From NCBI GenBank assembly GCA_009885605.1, contig VFKK01000088.1:1-24944 (forward strand): a DNA stretch of 24,944 nucleotides. Direction: 5' to 3'. Below are positions 13,853 to 22,053 of this stretch, piece by piece. This DNA comes from Cyclobacteriaceae bacterium. GTDB lineage: Bacteria > Bacteroidota > Bacteroidia > Cytophagales > Cyclobacteriaceae. The translations under genes and the position numbers were made by a program. The notes below the pieces were generated by a model. The model was not told the origin of the DNA, made no database searches, and saw only the letters and a list, made by a program, of their open reading frames with translations. Position 1 is the first letter of the stretch. Every line of letters begins with the position of its first letter.

Positions 13853-14675
13853 TATTAACAATTACAGCAATCTGGGCCAAAGGGCTATCACAGCAGTGAT
13901 TGGAGGATTGATTGTGGTTGTGGGAAGTATTTATTCGGATTGGACTTATTTTTTAATTTTTGCCTGCATTCTGGGTTTCTCGCAGATGGAATTCTATAAA
14001 CTTACAGGTCTCGATGGAATGCTCCCGCTTCGGAGTTTCGGAACCTTGTTGGGTCTGATGCTCTTTTCCCTCACCTTTTTGATAGAGAAGGAACAGTTTC
14101 CAAATGAATACTTATACCTGATTTTTCCGATCGTCTCTTTGACTTTTTTCATCAAACTTTACAAGAAAACAGATAAAAAACCCTTCACCGGAGTTGCATT
14201 CACCTATTTGGGGATTTTCTATGTGGCAGTTCCCTTTTCCCTTTTGAACTTAGCGGTATTTTCGGTGGATCAAATCTATCATTATGAAATCCTGATTGGT
14301 TGTTTGTTGATTCTTTGGGCAAGTGATACAGGGGCCTATTTCGCAGGAACCAGATTTGGCAAGACGAAACTGTTTGAACGGGTTTCTCCAAAAAAATCCT
14401 GGGAAGGGTTTTTGGGCGGGGCATTCTCGGCAATTGCTGTGGCATTTGTGATAGCCCGGTTCTTTCACACCATTGAAGATTGGAAATGGTTGGTAATCTC
14501 CGGAATCATCATCATTGCCGGAACTTACGGGGACTTGATCGAGTCACTTTTTAAGCGCTCTATCGAGATAAAAGACTCAGGGCAGGGCCTTCCCGGGCAT
14601 GGTGGATTTATGGACCGTTTTGACGGATTGCTATTATCGGCACCATTTATTACCGCATTTTTGAAAATCTTCTAA
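13836..14675 (+). CDS. cdsA: Phosphatidate cytidylyltransferase
   Basis: CdsA makes CDP-diacylglycerol from phosphatidate and CTP at the inner membrane, the entry point to phospholipids. The protein has 279 residues and about seven to eight membrane segments. The CDS signature is intact near the C-terminus: S237, K240, R241, K246, D247, then GLPGHGGFMDRFDG ending at D263. ASDTGAYFAG and SPKKSWEGFLGG are also diagnostic. Two ATGs are possible (13815 and 13836); the second gives MQSRFNINNYSNLGQRAIT, where the conserved N-terminus begins. It overlaps the DUF2007 gene. Together with psd it serves phosphatidylethanolamine synthesis. Confidence 0.95.
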   Translation: MQSRFNINNYSNLGQRAITAVIGGLIVVVGSIYSDWTYFLIFACILGFSQMEFYKLTGLDGMLPLRSFGTLLGLMLFSLTFLIEKEQFPNEYLYLIFPIVSLTFFIKLYKKTDKKPFTGVAFTYLGIFYVAVPFSLLNLAVFSVDQIYHYEILIGCLLILWASDTGAYFAGTRFGKTKLFERVSPKKSWEGFLGGAFSAIAVAFVIARFFHTIEDWKWLVISGIIIIAGTYGDLIESLFKRSIEIKDSGQGLPGHGGFMDRFDGLLLSAPFITAFLKIF

Positions 14676-14678
14676 TTC

Positions 14679-14690
14679 TTCCCCGGGGAA
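14679..14690. other. Perfect 12-bp palindrome upstream of glutamate dehydrogenase
   Basis: TTCCCCGGGGAA is a perfect palindrome in the 71-nt gap between cdsA and gdhA. It is flanked by two copies of TGAAAATCT (about 14662 and 14693). It could be a dimeric regulator site; no regulator is known. A near-consensus -7 box (TAATATTG) follows at about 14705. Confidence 0.3.
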
Positions 14691-14746
14691 ACTGAAAATC
14701 TGATTAATATTGCAGTGCATATCAAAAAACTAATTACGACCCGAAT

Positions 14747-16024
14747 ATGGCTTACATTGAACCGGCTCCCATAGTAGATAAAGAGAATCCATTGGAGTCA
14801 ATGATGGAAAGATTCAACATCGCAGCAGAGAAGCTTGGACTCTCTGAGGAGGTGTATAACGTATTGAAAAATCCGGCAAAACAAGTCATTGTTTCTCTCC
14901 CAATTACCATGGATAATGGTAAAATCCAGGTGTTCGAAGGGATTCGTGTCATTCACTCCAATATCTTAGGACCTGCCAAAGGTGGAATTCGTTTCGCCCC
15001 GGATGTACATATCGATGAGGTGCGTGCCCTCGCAGCTTGGATGACCTGGAAATGTGCTGTAGTGGATATTCCTTTTGGTGGAGGTAAAGGCGGCGTTCGC
15101 TGCAATCCCCGGGAAATGTCCAAAGGTGAAATCGAACGACTAGTTCGTGCTTACACACTTGCATTGATTGATGTTATCGGGCCTGATAAAGATATTCCTG
15201 CACCTGATATGGGAACAGGTCCAAGAGAAATGGCATGGCTGATGGATGAATATTCTAAAGCACATGGAATGACTGTAAACGCTGTTGTGACAGGCAAGCC
15301 GTTGGTTCTCGGAGGATCTTTGGGGAGAACAGAAGCTACCGGTCGAGGCGTAATGGTCACAACATTGGCAGCGATGCAAAAATTGAAAATCAATCCGTTC
15401 CAGGCTACTTGTGCAGTGCAGGGTTTTGGAAATGTAGGCTCCTGGGCTGCTTTGCTTTTGGAAGAAAGAGGATTGAAGATTGTTGCGATCTCGGATCATA
15501 CAGGAGCCTTTTACAACGAGAAAGGAATAAATATCCAGGAAGCTATCCAATACAGAGACTCTAATAATGGTATCCTTCAGGGATTCACTGGAGGAGACAG
15601 ACTTCCTGATGCAGGAGACTTATTTGCTTTGGAGGTTGATGTGTTGGTTCCGGCGGCAGTTGAAGACGTGATTACGATCCATAATGTGGACAAAATAAAG
15701 GCAAAATTGATTGTAGAAGGAGCCAATGGGCCAACTTCTGCAAGAGCTGATGCCATCATCAATAAAAAAGGAATCATGGCAGTGCCTGATATCCTGGCAA
15801 ATGCAGGTGGTGTGACCGTATCTTATTTTGAGTGGGTGCAAAACAGATTAGGCTACAAATGGACTGCGGATCGTGTAAACAGACGTTCAGACAGAATCAT
15901 GAAAGATGCTTTCAACAACGTCTATGCTACATCCTTGAAGTACGAAGTTCCTTTGAGAATAGCAGCTTATATCGTCGCAATCGATAAAGTAGCAAAGACA
16001 TACAATTACAGAGGAGGCTTTTAA
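14747..16024 (+). CDS. gdhA: Glu/Leu/Phe/Val family dehydrogenase (glutamate dehydrogenase)
   Basis: The 425-residue protein is a small hexameric-type glutamate dehydrogenase, converting glutamate to 2-oxoglutarate and ammonium or the reverse. The N-terminal domain shows GPAKGGIRFAP, MTWKCAVVDIPFGGGKGGV with the conserved lysines, and PAPDMGT. The NAD(P)-binding Rossmann motif is GFGNVGSW (about 226-233). VEGANGPT and DILANAGGVTVSYFEWVQN close the active site. The cofactor preference cannot be read safely. The gene is monocistronic by position: 71 nt of promoter region precede it and a terminator follows. Confidence 0.93.
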   Translation: MAYIEPAPIVDKENPLESMMERFNIAAEKLGLSEEVYNVLKNPAKQVIVSLPITMDNGKIQVFEGIRVIHSNILGPAKGGIRFAPDVHIDEVRALAAWMTWKCAVVDIPFGGGKGGVRCNPREMSKGEIERLVRAYTLALIDVIGPDKDIPAPDMGTGPREMAWLMDEYSKAHGMTVNAVVTGKPLVLGGSLGRTEATGRGVMVTTLAAMQKLKINPFQATCAVQGFGNVGSWAALLLEERGLKIVAISDHTGAFYNEKGINIQEAIQYRDSNNGILQGFTGGDRLPDAGDLFALEVDVLVPAAVEDVITIHNVDKIKAKLIVEGANGPTSARADAIINKKGIMAVPDILANAGGVTVSYFEWVQNRLGYKWTADRVNRRSDRIMKDAFNNVYATSLKYEVPLRIAAYIVAIDKVAKTYNYRGGF

Positions 16025-16048
16025 GGAAGTTCAATCAAAAGATTATTT

Positions 16049-16056
16049 TATCTTTG
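16049..16056 (+). promoter_or_regulatory. -7 box for psd abutting the gdhA terminator
   Basis: TATCTTTG matches TAnnTTTG exactly, 39 nt before the psd ATG. The gdhA terminator stem begins on the next base (16057). No TTTG stands 19 nt upstream, so support is partial. Confidence 0.35.
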
Positions 16057-16083
16057 AGGCGCAGGAGACATTCTGCGCCTTTT
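16057..16083 (+). terminator. Terminator hairpin between gdhA and psd
   Basis: AGGCGCAG (16057-16064) and CTGCGCCT (16073-16080) form a perfect 8-bp GC-rich stem with an 8-nt loop, followed by TTT and further T-rich sequence. It lies 32 nt after the gdhA stop. Confidence 0.75.
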
Positions 16084-16095
16084 AGTTTTACGCAT

Positions 16096-16758
16096 ATGAC
16101 TATACACAAAGAAGGAAGGGTATTATTGTTTTGGCTACTGATTATCCTGGCCGTTGCTAACTACCTGATATATTATTTCTTACCCGAGGAGCGACTCCTG
16201 ATCAATGTGGCATTCCTGGGAAGTTTGGTGATTTACCTTATTATACTGCAGTTTTTCCGCAATCCGATCTTCCCGCTTCCAAATGACGAAGGACTTGTTT
16301 TTGCTCCTGCAGATGGGAAAGTGGTTGTAATAGAGGAGACTTTCGAAGGAGAATACTTTAAAGAAAATAGAAAGCAGGTATCCATTTTTATGTCCCCGAT
16401 CAATGTGCATGTGAACCGATCTCCGATAAAGGGCGTAGTTGAGTTTTTTCAATATCATCCCGGAAAATACCTGGTGGCTTGGCATCCAAAATCAAGTACC
16501 GAAAACGAACGGACGACAATGGTGATAAAAAATGCAAATGGCACCAAATTACTCGTGCGGCAAATTGCCGGAGCTGTGGCCAGAAGGATCAAATGGTATG
16601 TGAAAGCAGGATCAGAACTCGAGCAGGGTGGAGAATTTGGATTTATTAAATTCGGTTCGCGTGTGGATATTTATATTCCGCTTAATGCAGAGATTCTGGT
16701 CACCCTCAATCAGGTGACCAAAGGAGCACGAACGCCTATCGCCAGACTTAAAGCTTAA
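16096..16758 (+). CDS. psd: Phosphatidylserine decarboxylase family protein
   Basis: Psd decarboxylates phosphatidylserine to phosphatidylethanolamine using a pyruvoyl group formed by self-cleavage. The 220-residue protein has two N-terminal membrane segments (about 10-50), then PADGKVVVIEE, SIFMSPINVHVNRSP with the conserved His residues, and ends with KFGSRVDIYIP. Cleavage is predicted between G187 and S188. The short form with FGSRVD is the PSD-A/archaeal type common in Bacteroidota. An upstream in-frame TTG (16054) would place the start inside the terminator stem, so the ATG at 16096 is chosen. A terminator follows. Confidence 0.94.
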   Translation: MTIHKEGRVLLFWLLIILAVANYLIYYFLPEERLLINVAFLGSLVIYLIILQFFRNPIFPLPNDEGLVFAPADGKVVVIEETFEGEYFKENRKQVSIFMSPINVHVNRSPIKGVVEFFQYHPGKYLVAWHPKSSTENERTTMVIKNANGTKLLVRQIAGAVARRIKWYVKAGSELEQGGEFGFIKFGSRVDIYIPLNAEILVTLNQVTKGARTPIARLKA

Positions 16759-16759
16759 T

Positions 16760-17245
16760 CTAAACTCCCGGAAGGGAGTTTTTTAGTTTGGTTTTCTGCT
16801 TATATCCCCAATAGCCCAAACCAAGGCAAACCCAAAAGAGGATCAAGCTAACCCATTCAAAAGTCCTGCGCTCAGAAGCTTTTTCATCAATCTGTTTATC
16901 ACGTTCCGCCACGGCTCTTTTCAGGGCCTGCACGTCTTGTTCCAGCTTCAACGTGATAGATTTATAATCTTCTTTTTCCTGAGAAATCGTGGTGTTCTCT
17001 ATTGCTCCACTCAATCTCAGCTCGTCCATGATCAGGTTATCTTTCACAATGATTCTCTCGAGCCATTCGTGGGATTCGATCATGTCTTTCTTGGTTCGGC
17101 TCCCAAAAATTCCGGATTTTTTGTTTTCAGAGGACTTCCATTGTGCATGAAGCTGATCTCGTTCCTGGACCATCATTTCCAATTTTGCCTGGGCAAATAC
17201 CATGGAGGAAGAGATAAAAAAGAAAAAGAGGAAAAGACTTTTCAT
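16760..17245 (-). CDS. Exported coiled-coil protein with C-terminal membrane anchor, function unknown
   Basis: The protein of 161 residues starts with a signal peptide (LFLFFFFISSSMVFAQ), followed by a charged, helix-prone region (about 20-120) likely to form a coiled coil. A single membrane segment follows (WVSLILFWVCLGLGYWGY, about 130-147) with a short basic tail. The topology suggests a periplasmic coiled coil held in the inner membrane. I recognise no named domain. An in-frame TTG at 17272 was rejected because it would put ten charged residues before the signal. The final codons form one arm of the psd terminator hairpin. It follows mnmD by 37 nt. Confidence 0.7.
   Translation of the reverse strand: MKSLFLFFFFISSSMVFAQAKLEMMVQERDQLHAQWKSSENKKSGIFGSRTKKDMIESHEWLERIIVKDNLIMDELRLSGAIENTTISQEKEDYKSITLKLEQDVQALKRAVAERDKQIDEKASERRTFEWVSLILFWVCLGLGYWGYKQKTKLKNSLPGV
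16762..16784 (+). terminator. Terminator of psd, built from the last codons of the convergent gene
   Basis: AAACTCCC (16762-16769) and GGGAGTTT (16774-16781) form a perfect 8-bp stem with a GGAA tetraloop, followed by TTT. On the minus strand the same bases encode the C-terminal NSLPGV and stop of the facing gene. Confidence 0.8.
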
Positions 17246-17282
17246 TTTGGGTAGTTTTCTCTCTCTGCTCAAAGCCTATGCC

Positions 17283-17966
17283 TTATTTCTTCCAGGCCCT
17301 TGTCATTTCTTTTTTGCCCAGTGGACCAGGCAATATTTCCACTTCGAGCGCAAGGTCTTTCAGGTCCCGCCTCAATTTACCAACTGCACAGTAAGTAGTA
17401 AATACTGCTCCGGGATTCATGACCTCTACCACATTTCCTAATAATTCTTTTTTCCACACATCCGGTTGTTTTTTTGGCGCAAATGCATCAAAGAAGACCA
17501 CGTCAGTGGGGTATAGTTGAGCATCTTCGAGCTTTATATTTTCCTTCTTCATATTGAAATATTCCGAGAGGATTACTCCCTCATTCCATGGAGCGTCATG
17601 CAGTGCCTTGAAATACTTATGATAATGCCAGATGGAGTGGTCCTGCTCGATATAATTAAGACGGGAATATATTTCCTCAGAAAGGGGAAATGGCTCGATG
17701 GTATGGTATAAAACAGGGATTTGATTTTGTTCGGCCCAGACCAGCGTTAGCCAGGCAGTTAAGCCGGTACCAAAACCAACCTCAAAAATTCGGATAGGCC
17801 TCTTTGTTGGATTTCGCATTAGCCATGAATCCATCCCATAAAGCATATAAACATGGATAGTTTCCCGGAAAGCTCCATGGAAACTATGGTAGGTTTCTTT
17901 GAGCTCTTCATGATAAATGGAATGAGAGCCATCGTCAGTCGTGATAATTCTTAATTTATCACTCAT
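17283..17966 (-). CDS. mnmD: tRNA (mnm5s2U34) methyltransferase, MnmD type
   Basis: The 227-residue protein is a stand-alone version of the methyltransferase half of MnmC (DUF752). It carries the SAM-binding motif FEVGFGTGLTAWLT (about 72-85), FFDAFAPKKQPDVW (about 160-173) and TTYCAVGKLRRDL. In the MnmE/MnmG pathway it would methylate nm5s2U34 to mnm5s2U34 in tRNA. The N-terminal TDDGSHSIYHEELKETYHSFHGA is typical of the family. No FAD-oxidoreductase domain is fused, which defines MnmD rather than MnmC. Its start overlaps the ispF stop by 4 nt, so it is translated from the same mRNA. Confidence 0.93.
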   Translation of the reverse strand: MSDKLRIITTDDGSHSIYHEELKETYHSFHGAFRETIHVYMLYGMDSWLMRNPTKRPIRIFEVGFGTGLTAWLTLVWAEQNQIPVLYHTIEPFPLSEEIYSRLNYIEQDHSIWHYHKYFKALHDAPWNEGVILSEYFNMKKENIKLEDAQLYPTDVVFFDAFAPKKQPDVWKKELLGNVVEVMNPGAVFTTYCAVGKLRRDLKDLALEVEILPGPLGKKEMTRAWKK

Positions 17967-18445
17967 ATTTTATGGATTAATGCCACACAGTATGCAGAAA
18001 CACCCTCTTCTCTACCCACAAATCCGAGTTTTTCGGTGGTAGTGGCTTTGATCGAAATAGCACTTTCGGGCACATTCATCACCTCAGTAAGACACATTTT
18101 CATAGTTGGAATATGAGGATTGACCTTTGGCCTCTGCAGGCAAATAGTGGTATCAATGTTTCCTATTTCATATCCGCTTTCCCGAAGTAAAACCATCACT
18201 TCTTTGAGCAGGATTTTGCTGTCGATTCCTTTAAATTTTGGGTCGGTGTCCGAGAAATGATACCCGATATCTCTCAAATTTGCGGCTCCAAGTAGAGCAT
18301 CGCAAATCACGTGAATCAAAACATCCGCATCGGAATGACCCACCGCGCCAGTCTCATGCTCCAATTTGATTCCACCCAGCCAAAAATCATATCCGGCTTG
18401 AAGTTGATGCACGTCATAGCCAAAACCTATTCTGAAATTATTCAT
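17963..18445 (-). CDS. ispF: 2-C-methyl-D-erythritol 2,4-cyclodiphosphate synthase
   Basis: IspF makes the cyclic diphosphate in the MEP route to isoprenoids, which feed menaquinone and undecaprenyl phosphate. The protein has 160 residues, the standard length. The metal ligands D11 and H13 (GFGYDVHQL) and H45 (SDADVLIH) are present, followed by ALLGAANLRDIGYHFSDTDPKFKG and the C-terminal ATTTEKLGFVGREEGVSAYCVA. It overlaps both neighbours by 4 nt (M16 peptidase upstream and mnmD downstream), so the three form one transcript. Confidence 0.97.
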   Translation of the reverse strand: MNNFRIGFGYDVHQLQAGYDFWLGGIKLEHETGAVGHSDADVLIHVICDALLGAANLRDIGYHFSDTDPKFKGIDSKILLKEVMVLLRESGYEIGNIDTTICLQRPKVNPHIPTMKMCLTEVMNVPESAISIKATTTEKLGFVGREEGVSAYCVALIHKI

Positions 18446-19683
18446 GCTGTAATTGATTGGTAATAAAGTACGGAAGAATTTTCCTCGCAGAGCAATTGAT
18501 TCGCCCAGGTCATGATCCCTTCAGCTTCTAATTTTGATTTAGTTTCGAATTCTGACCAATACAAATCAGGGCTTCCAAGATTAGCTGCGAAAGCGAGATT
18601 CATGACTCGATTAAGCAATTGGATCGATTCATAAGTTTTCATTGCTTCACCCTGATTTTTGATTTTTTGGAGCGATTCGGGCGATATTTCCTGGTGAAGG
18701 AAATCATTGATGACCTCATCCAGCGCGTTTTCTGCAAGTTCCGCAGAGATTCCTTGCTCCATCTTTCCCGAAAAAACCAACAATCCCGGATCTGTTGATC
18801 CCAGAATATAGGCTCCGACTGAGGCAAAAAGTTTCCCATTTTTCACCAATCGCTGTTCCAATATGGAGGATTTTCCAAAACCCAAAAGATCGGATACCAA
18901 ATCGGCTTCCAGATATCCTGGATCACCTTTAGCAGGCATTTTGAAGGCCTTGTAAAGTGCGTCAGTCGGGACTTTTGATTGAATGGCCTTAGTTTTCTTT
19001 GCTTTTTGAGGATCGTCCTGCAGAATAGATGCCTTTGAGATATACTGACTTGGAATAGGTTCAAACCATTTTTTGGCAAGTCTTTCCACTTCCTGAGGGG
19101 TCACATCTCCGCCCACCACCAAAATTGCATTGTCCGGGGTGTAATGAGTTTGGTAAAAATCCCAGACGTCTTCTCTCGTATAGCCAACAATATCTTCCAG
19201 ATTTTGGCCGATTGTGGGCCAGCGGTAAGGATGCTTTTCAAATGCCAAATCCCTGAAATGATGCCAGACATCGCCATAAGGTTGATTCAGGTAGCGTTGT
19301 TTATATTCTTCTGTCACTACTTTGCGCTGAGTTTCGATGGTTTTTTCGCTCAGAGTAAGTTGAAGCATTCGGTCTGATTCCAGCCAAAAAGCTGTCTCGA
19401 TATTTGAAGCGGGCAATGTGATGTAGTAATTGGTAATATCCGAACTCGTAAAGGCATTGCATGACCCCCCAACGCGCTCTAATTCCCGATCGAAGACCGG
19501 AACATTTGCCGAACTGCCAAACATCAAATGCTCGAAGAAATGAGCTAATCCTGTTTTTCCCGGGATTTCGTTTTTTGAACCCACTTTATAAAGCAGATTT
19601 ACAACGGCCATTTTGCTGCTGTGATCCTCGTGAACGATCACTTCCAGGCCGTTATTCAGGTAAAATTTATGATAAGGGAGCAT
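18442..19683 (-). CDS. M16 family zinc peptidase (insulinase/pitrilysin type)
   Basis: The protein of 413 residues has the inverted zinc motif HxxEH as HFFEH (H48, E51, H52) in GLAHFFEHLMFGSS, with the third ligand Glu at about E125/E126 (VVTEEYKQRY). It contains one N-terminal catalytic domain plus the following inactive domain, the usual size for bacterial M16B subunits. No partner subunit gene is in the window. No signal peptide is seen with this start. A longer reading to 19716 is possible, but an exact -7 box lies at 19699-19706 and the family alignment begins at MLPYHKFYLNNGLEV, so the ATG at 19683 is chosen. It overlaps ispF by 4 nt. Confidence 0.9.
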   Translation of the reverse strand: MLPYHKFYLNNGLEVIVHEDHSSKMAVVNLLYKVGSKNEIPGKTGLAHFFEHLMFGSSANVPVFDRELERVGGSCNAFTSSDITNYYITLPASNIETAFWLESDRMLQLTLSEKTIETQRKVVTEEYKQRYLNQPYGDVWHHFRDLAFEKHPYRWPTIGQNLEDIVGYTREDVWDFYQTHYTPDNAILVVGGDVTPQEVERLAKKWFEPIPSQYISKASILQDDPQKAKKTKAIQSKVPTDALYKAFKMPAKGDPGYLEADLVSDLLGFGKSSILEQRLVKNGKLFASVGAYILGSTDPGLLVFSGKMEQGISAELAENALDEVINDFLHQEISPESLQKIKNQGEAMKTYESIQLLNRVMNLAFAANLGSPDLYWSEFETKSKLEAEGIMTWANQLLCEENSSVLYYQSITA

Positions 19684-19698
19684 GGATTTCTTTACGTG

Positions 19699-19706
19699 CA
19701 AAGCTA
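19699..19706 (-). promoter_or_regulatory. -7 box of the M16-ispF-mnmD operon
   Basis: The minus strand reads TAGCTTTG, an exact match to TAnnTTTG, 15 nt before the ATG at 19683. It lies inside the alternative N-terminal extension, which argues against that longer start. No TTTG is seen at the -33 distance. Confidence 0.45.
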
Positions 19707-19897
19707 AGATATTCACTGAATATCGGATTTCTGTTCAATTTCTTTAAAGTCGAGTTAAGTCATTATTGTTTTGACTTTTTCCGGTGTGGATTTGTGTAAC
19801 CACTGGTGGAAGCTATCCTGTTATTATGCAAAAAAAACCGAACTTTGAATGGATTCCCTAAGTTAGCTTCCCAAAATAGACATCTCCTTACCTACCC

Positions 19898-21457
19898 ATG
19901 AAAAAACACTGCGTAGAGCTCAATCAAACCGGTCAATTTTCACAATTTTTTCTCGATTACCTGAATGAAAAGGAGCAACTGAAGCCTTTTTACGCACATT
20001 CACCCAAAATCGAAAGTTTCAAAGAAGCAATAAATGCAAAGAATTTTTCTTCCGGGCAGCGAAGCACTTTGGTCGCTTCACTCAGAAGTCAATATAAAGG
20101 GTTGGAACTTGGTGAGATAACGGAGGCAAATATCGAAAGCCTTGCGAATGAAAAAACATTTACCGTGACCACCGGTCATCAATTGAATCTTTTCACCGGA
20201 CCGCTTTATTTTATTTATAAAATTGTTTCAACCATAAATCTCGCCAGGAAGCTCAAAAGCAATTATCCTGAATTTCATTTTGTTCCGGTTTATTGGATGG
20301 CCTCGGAGGATCACGACTTTGATGAGATTAATTATTTCAAACTGGATGGGAAAAAATACCAATGGAAAAGTAATCAAACGGGTGCGGTTGGTGATTTCGA
20401 ATTGGATGAAAGCTTCAAGGCTTTTTTGAAAACCATTTCTTTCGCTCCTGACTTTTTCAAAGAAGCCTATTCTAGTTCCATAACGCTTGCAGTGGCGGTC
20501 AGAAAATATGTCCATTTCCTTTTTGCCAAAGAAGGGCTTTTGATTTTGGACGGAAATGATCAGGAATTAAAGCGATCATTCAGTAAAGTCATTTTAGAAG
20601 AACTGATTCAGCATACCCCTTTTGCAAAAGCTACTCAAAACAGTGAAAAACTGGCTTCTCTGGGCTACAAAAGCCAGATTTTTCCCCGAGAGATTAATTT
20701 TTTCTACCTGGTCAAAGGAATTCGGGAGCGAATAGAAAAGACTGAAAACGGATATGCTGTTCTGAATACTGATTTGAGATTTTCCGAATCAGAGATCCGC
20801 GAATTAGTTGAGCAACATCCTGAGCGCTTCAGTCCGAACGTGGTTCTGAGGCCACTTTATCAGGAGATGATTCTTCCCAATTTAGCGTATCTGGGAGGAC
20901 CTGCCGAGGTTATTTACTGGCTGCAATTGAAAGGGATTTTTGATCATTTTAAGGTTCCGTTTCCGGTTTTATTGCCAAGGAATTTTGGATTGATTCTGGA
21001 CAAAAAGATTCAAAAAAAGATTGAACAGATCGGGTGGGATCACTCAGATATTTTTCAGGATTATGAAACCTGGAAAAGGCAATTCGTTTTGGCAGAATCA
21101 AGTATGGATATCAAGCTTGAAAAGCAGAAAGAAACGTTGGCATCGATTTTTGATCAGACCGGAAGCAAAGCTGCTGAGCTTGAGCCAAGTCTGAAGAATG
21201 CATTTGAGGCTGGAAAAGTCCGTTCTTTAAAAATCCTCGAGCAGATGAGCGTCAAGTTGCGGAAGGCGGAGGAAACCAGGCTCAGGATTCATCTTGAGCG
21301 AGGTGCGGTGATCAGGGATTTTACACTGCCCGGGGGAAGTCCTCAGGAGCGTGTGGTAAACATGATGCAGTTTTATCTGGACAATCCGGGATTGATTGAA
21401 GACTTGTTGGATTGTTTTGATCCGCTTGATTTCCGAATGATGGTGCTAGAACTATGA
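19898..21457 (+). CDS. bshC: Bacillithiol biosynthesis cysteine-adding enzyme BshC
   Basis: BshC adds cysteine to glucosaminyl-malate, the last step of bacillithiol synthesis. The 519-residue length and the motifs VTTGHQLNLFTGPLYFIYK (about 88-106) and VPVYWMASEDHDFDEINYF are diagnostic; HDFDE is typical of the active-site region. A C-terminal coiled-coil segment (about 400-480) matches the known dimerising coiled coil. VVLRPLYQEMILPNLAYLGGPAEV is also conserved. bshA and bshB are not in the window. The start is preceded by a 180-nt gap shared with the divergent M16 gene. It overlaps the next gene by 4 nt. Confidence 0.96.
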   Translation: MKKHCVELNQTGQFSQFFLDYLNEKEQLKPFYAHSPKIESFKEAINAKNFSSGQRSTLVASLRSQYKGLELGEITEANIESLANEKTFTVTTGHQLNLFTGPLYFIYKIVSTINLARKLKSNYPEFHFVPVYWMASEDHDFDEINYFKLDGKKYQWKSNQTGAVGDFELDESFKAFLKTISFAPDFFKEAYSSSITLAVAVRKYVHFLFAKEGLLILDGNDQELKRSFSKVILEELIQHTPFAKATQNSEKLASLGYKSQIFPREINFFYLVKGIRERIEKTENGYAVLNTDLRFSESEIRELVEQHPERFSPNVVLRPLYQEMILPNLAYLGGPAEVIYWLQLKGIFDHFKVPFPVLLPRNFGLILDKKIQKKIEQIGWDHSDIFQDYETWKRQFVLAESSMDIKLEKQKETLASIFDQTGSKAAELEPSLKNAFEAGKVRSLKILEQMSVKLRKAEETRLRIHLERGAVIRDFTLPGGSPQERVVNMMQFYLDNPGLIEDLLDCFDPLDFRMMVLEL

Positions 21458-22026
21458 AGGAAGAGAAGGCCAAGCTTAGGGAGCTTTACAAGTCGAAGAG
21501 AGCGCACTTGATTTCGGCTGAGAAACTTCACTACTCATTTGAAATCATGAATCAATTCAAAGTTTGGCTTTCTGGCAGAGATCGCCTCACTCATTTCCAT
21601 TTATTTTTCCCTATCGAAAAGCAACATGAGGTCAACACTTATATTATAAAGGAGTACCTCGAGGCTAATCAAAAGAAAGTTTACACTTCAATAATCAAAT
21701 CAAAGAGTTTGGAAATGGATACTTTGCTCCTAAATCCAAAAACTGTTTTTGAGGAAGGAAAAATTGGAATTCCCGTTCCGGTTAATGCCGAAAAAGTGGA
21801 AACAGAAGAACTTCAGGTTATTTTAGTGCCTTTGCTGGTATTTGATAAAACTGGAAACAGAATTGGCTTTGGGAAAGGCTATTACGATGTTTTTTTAAAT
21901 GGACTGAAGCCGGAAGTAATCAAAGTGGGCTTGAGTTATTTTTTGCCTGAAGAAAATATTCCTTCCGAAAAGCACGATATGCGATTGGATTATTGCATCA
22001 CTCCGGAAAAAATATTTACATTTTAA
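21454..22026 (+). CDS. 5-formyltetrahydrofolate cyclo-ligase
   Basis: The enzyme converts 5-formyl-THF to 5,10-methenyl-THF with ATP, recovering folate for one-carbon metabolism. The 190-residue protein has an N-terminal basic helix (KEEKAKLRELYKSKRAHL), the central VPLLVFDKTGNRIGFGKGYYD (nucleotide and folate site, GFGKGYYD), and a conserved end with HDMRLDYCITPEKI. These are diagnostic for the YgfA/MTHFS family. The ATG overlaps the bshC stop as ATGA, so the two are co-translated. The functional link to bacillithiol is not obvious. Confidence 0.95.
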   Translation: MKEEKAKLRELYKSKRAHLISAEKLHYSFEIMNQFKVWLSGRDRLTHFHLFFPIEKQHEVNTYIIKEYLEANQKKVYTSIIKSKSLEMDTLLLNPKTVFEEGKIGIPVPVNAEKVETEELQVILVPLLVFDKTGNRIGFGKGYYDVFLNGLKPEVIKVGLSYFLPEENIPSEKHDMRLDYCITPEKIFTF

Positions 22027-22053
22027 GTAGTGTTTCCACTTCAAACTTTTACA

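Noticed and set aside
15140..15550. 136-residue minus-strand open frame
   Set aside because: Opposite glutamate dehydrogenase, whose motifs are complete; no independent support.
19684..19716. 11-residue N-terminal extension of the M16 peptidase
   Set aside because: The exact -7 box at 19699-19706 lies inside it and family alignment begins at the later ATG.
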